Shown here piece by piece: positions 59,090-64,000 of a stretch of DNA of 64,000 nt. The position numbers and the translations under genes are program-made. Location: assembly GCF_937616625.2 (NCBI RefSeq), contig NC_065575.1, forward strand, positions 627,501-691,500, in the 5' to 3' direction. Source of the stretch: Mercurialis annua. Lineage: Eukaryota > Streptophyta > Magnoliopsida > Malpighiales > Euphorbiaceae. How positions within the stretch are numbered: position 1 is the stretch's first letter; the number at the start of each line of letters is the position of its first letter. Under the pieces are notes generated by a model. The model saw only the letters and a program-made list of their open reading frames with translations. It had not been told where the DNA came from and ran no database searches.

Positions 59090-61650
59090 AATATCTTTGG
59101 GCTTCTTACTCAAATAACCAACATTCATGTTTGATTTACTTTTATACCAACACATATTTGACATTTTAAAACTACCATGTAAGAGAGAAATTATTACTTT
59201 TATACCATCCATATAAATAGAACCCTAATAACACAAATCTTCATAATTACAATTATTTTCTCTCTCCTCAAATTTCTCTCTCCTTTCTCTTTCAATTCAC
59301 CTTCCACACAAATTTCAGATTTGTTCTTCGCACCAATCCGCCTCCGCCGTTCCATTTTTGCCGTTTTGCCTCCGTCGTTTTGCCTCCGCCGTTTTGCCTC
59401 CGCCGTTTCACCATCTTTCTTTTATCATTTTGATTTCAGATCTGAAGTTTTTAATTCTTTTTTTTTCATTTTCAGATCTATAATTTGTTTATTTTTACTG
59501 TTGTTTTCACCATTAAACATGTATAAAGATTATCTTTAAAGAATCTAATACTCATTTCATGTAATGTAGAATAATTTTGTGATTTTATGGAATAAAATTC
59601 TGTTATTTCTGCATTTTTCTTGTGTTTCTGCGTTTTTTTTATTCTGCAGAACGATTTGTTGATGATGATGATTGATTGCTGAATTATTGTAATGTTACAG
59701 TGTTGTTGATTTTATGTTGACTTTATGTTGATATCAACTGATTTTTTTTATTTTTACATTGACAACTAAAATAACATTGTCTGTGAAATAAACTAAAAAA
59801 ATTAAATTAAATTAAATTGAGACTATATAATGATATGGTAGCATCAGGGAAGAAGACATATAATGATGTTGCATTATTGTAATGTTACAATGTTGATATG
59901 GTGTTGATTTTCGGTTGATATTTTGTTGATTTTAGCATAGGTGAAGAAGACAATAATGATGTTAAATTATTGTAACGTTACAATGTTGATCTTATGTTGA
60001 TATAGTGTTGACATGGTGTTGACATGGTGTTGATTTTGGTATAGGTAAGAAATATAAATAATGATTTTGAATTATTATAATATTACAAATTTGAATTTAT
60101 GTTGATATTATGTTGATTTTGTGTTGGTATTTTAGATTGGAAAAATAATTTATTAATCTTTGATTAATTTAATGTTGATTTTATATTGATATATATAAAA
60201 AATAAAATATATGATAAATAATAAATTTTGATTAATTATTAGTAAAAATAAAGGTAAATAAATATTAAAAATAAAAATTAGTGTTAAAAAAGATTTACAA
60301 AATTAATACTATCCAATTTATTAAATGTTGTTGATATTATATTGATATTGTGTTGATATTAAAACTGACAAAAATATTAACAATAAATAATGTACACATG
60401 TTGATTTTATATTGATTTTGTGTTGATTTTGAGTTGATATTTGATTAATTTTAATGACAAATAGTATACACATGTTGATTTTATGTTGATTTTGTGTTGA
60501 TTTTCAATTAATTTTAGGGATATGTGCATGTTAATTTTAGGTTGATTTTAGGTTGACATTGAGTTGATTTTGCGTTGATTTTGATTAATATAGCTTAAAT
60601 AATTGTACATCAATAAAATTCAACATTGATTTTATAATAAAGTTTGTACGTAGAACATAATATAAGGAGCAAAAAAACCAACCAAATTTCAAAAATGCCG
60701 AAATGAATTTAGTACATTCTAATAAAATAGCACTCTAGAAAATGAAAGTTATATAAAAATGGCTGAAAACCAATAACATATGTTTATGTAGGGAATTTCA
60801 GAACGGTTATCGAGAAAAAAACACAAAGAGATCAATCATTCAAACAAATATGTGCACTCCACATTCCATCCTGCTGCTTTTCAAATAAACATTTATTCCG
60901 CAAACTTACAGGAGGCATTTATTTCATAGACAATATTATCTTGTTTGTCAATGTTAAAATAAAAAAAATAGTTGATATCAACATAATATCAACACAAAGT
61001 CAACATAAAATCAACAACACTATAACATAACAGTAATTCAGCAATCAATCATCATCTACAAATCGTTCTGCAGAATAAAAAAACGCAGAAATACAACAAA
61101 ACACAAAAAAATGCAGAGTTAACAGAATTTTATTACATAAAATCACAAAATTATTCTACATATCATGAAATAAGTATTAAATTCTTTAAAAATACTCTTT
61201 ATACATGTTAAATGGTGAATAAACAGTAAAAGATAAACAAATTACAGATCTGAAAATGAAAACATAAAGAACAAAAAACTTCAGATCTGAAATCAAAATG
61301 ATAAAAGAAAGATGGCGCGGCGAGACAAAGGTGGAACGACGGAGGCGAAACGACGGAGATGGAACAACAAAAACGGAACGGCGGAGGCGGAATGGCGAAA
61401 GAAGAACGGCGGAAGCGAAGGAATAAGAACGTGGAGAAACTCTGCTGGACTCATGGAGAAGAAGAAGGAGCCGCCAAAATTCAAGAGAAAAAAGAAGAAA
61501 CAGTAGAAAAGTAAGAATTCAAAGAAATTATGTTACAATTTTAATTTTGGATGGTATGAAATGTAAACTTTGACTTTGGACTGTATAAAAGTAAACTTGG
61601 GCCGATTTTCAGTATATTGGGTAAAAAGCCCAATATCTTTTCCCTCCAAA
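59090..61650. mobile_element. Long-inverted-repeat DNA transposon (~0.7-kb arms), Mutator-like
   Basis: The left arm (~59090-59790) and right arm (~60935-61650) are inverted repeats: TTTGATTTCAGATCTGAAG, TTCTGCAGAACGATTTGT and GTTGATATCAACT occur in both in opposite sense. Each arm contains a CCTCCGCCGTT-type GC-rich repeat. The loop (59790-60930) is a long irregular array of TTGAT words (ATGTTGATTTT-like units). AAATTACATG stands at 59080-59089 and 61650-61659, a candidate 9-10-bp TSD. No transposase. The arm ORFs (59321-59539, 61312-61506) have no known similarity. Confidence 0.8.
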
Positions 61651-62179
61651 AATTACATGTTTGCTAAAAAAGGCCAAAATATTACAACAAATACGCACTA
61701 TTTGACTAAGTCAGCGCGCGTCAGAAGCGCATGCCTTCTGACGCTTTATCTAGTGCACCAGCTTTGCTGGTGCACTAGTATAGCTGACCTGCTAGTGCAG
61801 GTTTTGAATTGTTCAAATTTGAACAATTCAAAAGCACACAGGTCTTTTGAATTGTTCAAATTTGGACAATTAAAAAGCCATTAAATATATATTTTTTGTT
61901 TTATTGAATATATTATTTATATATTTCTTTTCATAAATAATTATTTATATATTTATTTATTTAAATTATGCTAAAAATTAATTTGTTTTAAATAAATTTT
62001 AAAAAATATTAACTTTAATTTAAATTTGAAAAATATAAATAATTGAATTAATTAAAATATATTAATTTTTTTAAATCTTGAATCAAGAAGCGAATTAGAT
62101 GTAGTAATTTAAAAATTAAATTAATTTAATTAATTAAAAATTTAAATTGCTATTTTTTTATCAATTTAATTGAATCAAC

Positions 62180-62700
62180 CGATATATATTTGGTTTTTAA
62201 AAATTATATTCGATGAATCACCAATACATATTTGATACATTTCCGATAACTATTCAATACATATTTGATACATATTTGTTTTTCAAAATATTTTCTTTAT
62301 TTTTTATGTCTTTTTTTAAATTTCATTATCTAATATTTTTATACATATCAAAGACTTGTTGAAAATTTAATTGAATCAACCGATGTATATTTGATACATA
62401 TAAATGGTATTTGTAAAATATATTAATGAATTTTTGATACATGTTTGATACATCTAGGATAAATATCAGATACATATCTAATACATATTTGATACATATT
62501 CGTTGTTTGAAATCTTTTCTTTTATTTTTATGTCTTTTTTTAGATGTTATTACTGATATTTTTATACATCTCAGAAACTTGTCAAAAAATTTAATACATG
62601 TTTTACATATATATATTTCGTATACATATTTGATACACCTCCGATACATACTTAATCAATACATATCTGATACATAACTTATACAGAATAAACATATTTT
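62180..62700. repeat. ATACATATTTGATACAT interspersed minisatellite
   Basis: Many irregular copies of TTGATACATATTTGATACAT-like words in this stretch, producing spurious ORFs on both strands. Part of the 61.66-63.4 kb element. Confidence 0.6.
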
Positions 62701-62746
62701 TAAAATATATTAAATAGATAAATCGTTAATACATCATTCATACATG

Positions 62747-62754
<8 letters not shown>

Positions 62755-62800
<46 letters not shown>
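62755..62800. repeat. (AC)23 microsatellite
   Basis: An uninterrupted AC run preceded by a short AT run. Length may vary between individuals or be uncertain in assembly. Confidence 0.95.
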
Positions 62801-62802
<2 letters not shown>

Positions 62803-63400
62803 AAACATACATAATTTATACATAATAGAATCATGAGAGTACTTTGATAATTTTATTTTTAATTAATAATAAATGTGGCTATTTTTATTTTATTTTATTT
62901 TTATATGACAACAAAAGTGTATGTTTTTCTATTTTTATGAGGCGGAAAAAATATTTTTTGTATATTTTATATTTTTAAAAATTAATATATTTATATTTTT
63001 AAAATTAAAATTAATATTAAATAAGAAAATAAATATTTGTATTTTGAAATTTATTAAGATATTAGTATTTTAAAATTTAAATAAGTAAATAAATAGGTGA
63101 GATGAAAAAAAAACTATTTATTTTAAATGTGAGTTAAAATTTATATATTAATAAGTAAATTTTATTTGATTTAATAAAAAAAAATAGCTAGCTGACCCGC
63201 GCGTCACCCGCGGGTCAGTGGAGCATATGCACCAGCACAGCTGGTGCACATGTTCATGCGTCAGTAGGACTGACGCGCGCGTCAGGCCTACTGACGCAAA
63301 GTAGGTATAACATGTAATATTTTAATAAAAAGATGTACCACATGTTATTTAAACTAAAAACAATTGTACCCCATGAAATAATTTGTATTTTTTTGTATAC

Positions 63401-64000
63401 ATCTGTAAGTAACCCCAGAAAATAGGGCTTATTACATAAACACTCCATTTTACCTATTTGTTCTCACCTTTACGCCTACAAAGTTTCATTTTCATATCTA
63501 CGCTTTTTTAGAGTACAAAGTAATACTTATATGCTAATCACAATCAAGCCATATTACCATGCTTTTTCTTCTACTTACAGCCCTTCTTTTTCAACTTTAC
63601 CAGTTGGTGGTAGGTAATTTATAATTAATAAATTTATTTGTATTTATAATACACTTGTTATTTTAAAATTTTAAATTATTTATATATGAACACTTGTCAA
63701 TTTTTTTAACTTCTATCTATTTAATATTTAATTATTATTCTATTAAGTTATTATACGTTAACAATTTTCATTCAACTTTTTATTTACATTATACATTTGT
63801 GTAGATTTTCAAATAAAAATTAATTCCTTGACATGAATTTTTATCTTTCAAGTTATTATTCTTTAGTATTAAGTTGTTTTATCATTTTTAGTTGTTTTTT
63901 AATTGTTCAATTTTTTGTATTAATTTCTTCGGCTTTCTACATAAATGCGTTGTTTGGCAGACCTGTTTGTATAAATACTCTCACAACTTTCAATATGCAT
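63401..64000. other. AT-rich right edge, no gene recognised
   Basis: AT-rich DNA. A GGGCTTATTACATAAACACTCC word near 63427 looks like the outer end of another transposon whose other end is not in the window. Confidence 0.3.

Larger units (their letters stand above)
61660..63400. mobile_element. Element with hairpin-built inverted termini
   Basis: The left end (61680-61810) and right end (63190-63320) are diverged inverted copies. Reading inward each has AAAATATTACA, a GCGCGCGTCAG palindromic cluster, a GTGCACCAGC..GCTGGTGCAC hairpin, and GCTGACC. Inside the left end is a perfect 32-bp palindrome centred near 61821 (TTTTGAATTGTTCAAA plus its complement) with a partial second copy. The middle is AT-rich with tandem GATACATATTT words and an AC microsatellite. 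Exact borders and TSD are not determined; class unknown. Confidence 0.55.

Noticed and set aside
59321..61506. ORFs with Phe/Ser-rich or Lys/Arg-rich peptides
   Set aside because: They come from the inverted arms of a transposon and mirror each other; no family similarity.
62326..62677. Overlapping plus/minus ORFs of 78 and 107 residues
   Set aside because: They result from the GATACATATTT repeats, with no coding character.

Overview
This window is nuclear DNA from a flowering plant, very probably a eudicot. It shows spliced genes with short exons, GT-AG introns and AT-rich introns, plant-specific proteins, nuclear tRNA genes and dense plant-type transposons. I do not claim a species. I rebuilt exon structures by hand; in each of the six intact genes the summed exon length is divisible by three and every junction keeps the frame.

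Layout. 1-0.53 kb is a GC-rich hairpin-bearing repeat. 1.5-6.48 kb is a nearly complete L1-type LINE with two open, overlapping ORFs and a 14-bp target-site duplication (TSD). 7.16-8.54 kb is a long-TIR element. A block of minus-strand genes follows: an SR45a/Tra2-like splicing factor (8.8-10.7 kb), a broken P4-ATPase pseudogene (12.95-14.64 kb), RPAP2/RIMA (15.1-21.75 kb) and MAC5A, a CCCH+RRM spliceosome protein (23.15-26.54 kb). A 2.13-kb solo LTR and a MITE then precede the plus-strand cytosolic seryl-tRNA synthetase (30.2-34.4 kb). A LINE tail, a hAT MITE and a tRNA-derived SINE lie upstream of plus-strand SKI2 (37.6-54.4 kb, 23 exons). The fifth intron of SKI2 holds another hAT element and a rearranged TRIM array. 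The right end has two identical tRNA-Gly(TCC) genes, a MEE59-like gene with one tRNA inside its first intron, and two large inverted-repeat elements (59.1-61.65 and about 61.66-63.4 kb).

Function. Most genes act in RNA metabolism: SR45a and MAC5A in splicing, RPAP2 on RNA polymerase II, SKI2 in exosome-linked mRNA decay, SerRS and tRNA-Gly in translation. I see no operon-like or immune-system logic; this is an ordinary housekeeping neighbourhood crowded with transposons.

Most notable: (1) SR45a and RPAP2 share a homologous promoter/5' leader about 11 kb apart, flanking the RPAP2 plus P4-ATPase segment; (2) the TRIM array in SKI2 mixes direct and inverted LTR/internal units but is flanked by one 5-bp TSD; (3) the element at about 61.66-63.4 kb has termini built of nested hairpins; (4) about a dozen insertions can be defined to the base by TSDs. 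No previously undescribed biochemical system could be supported.
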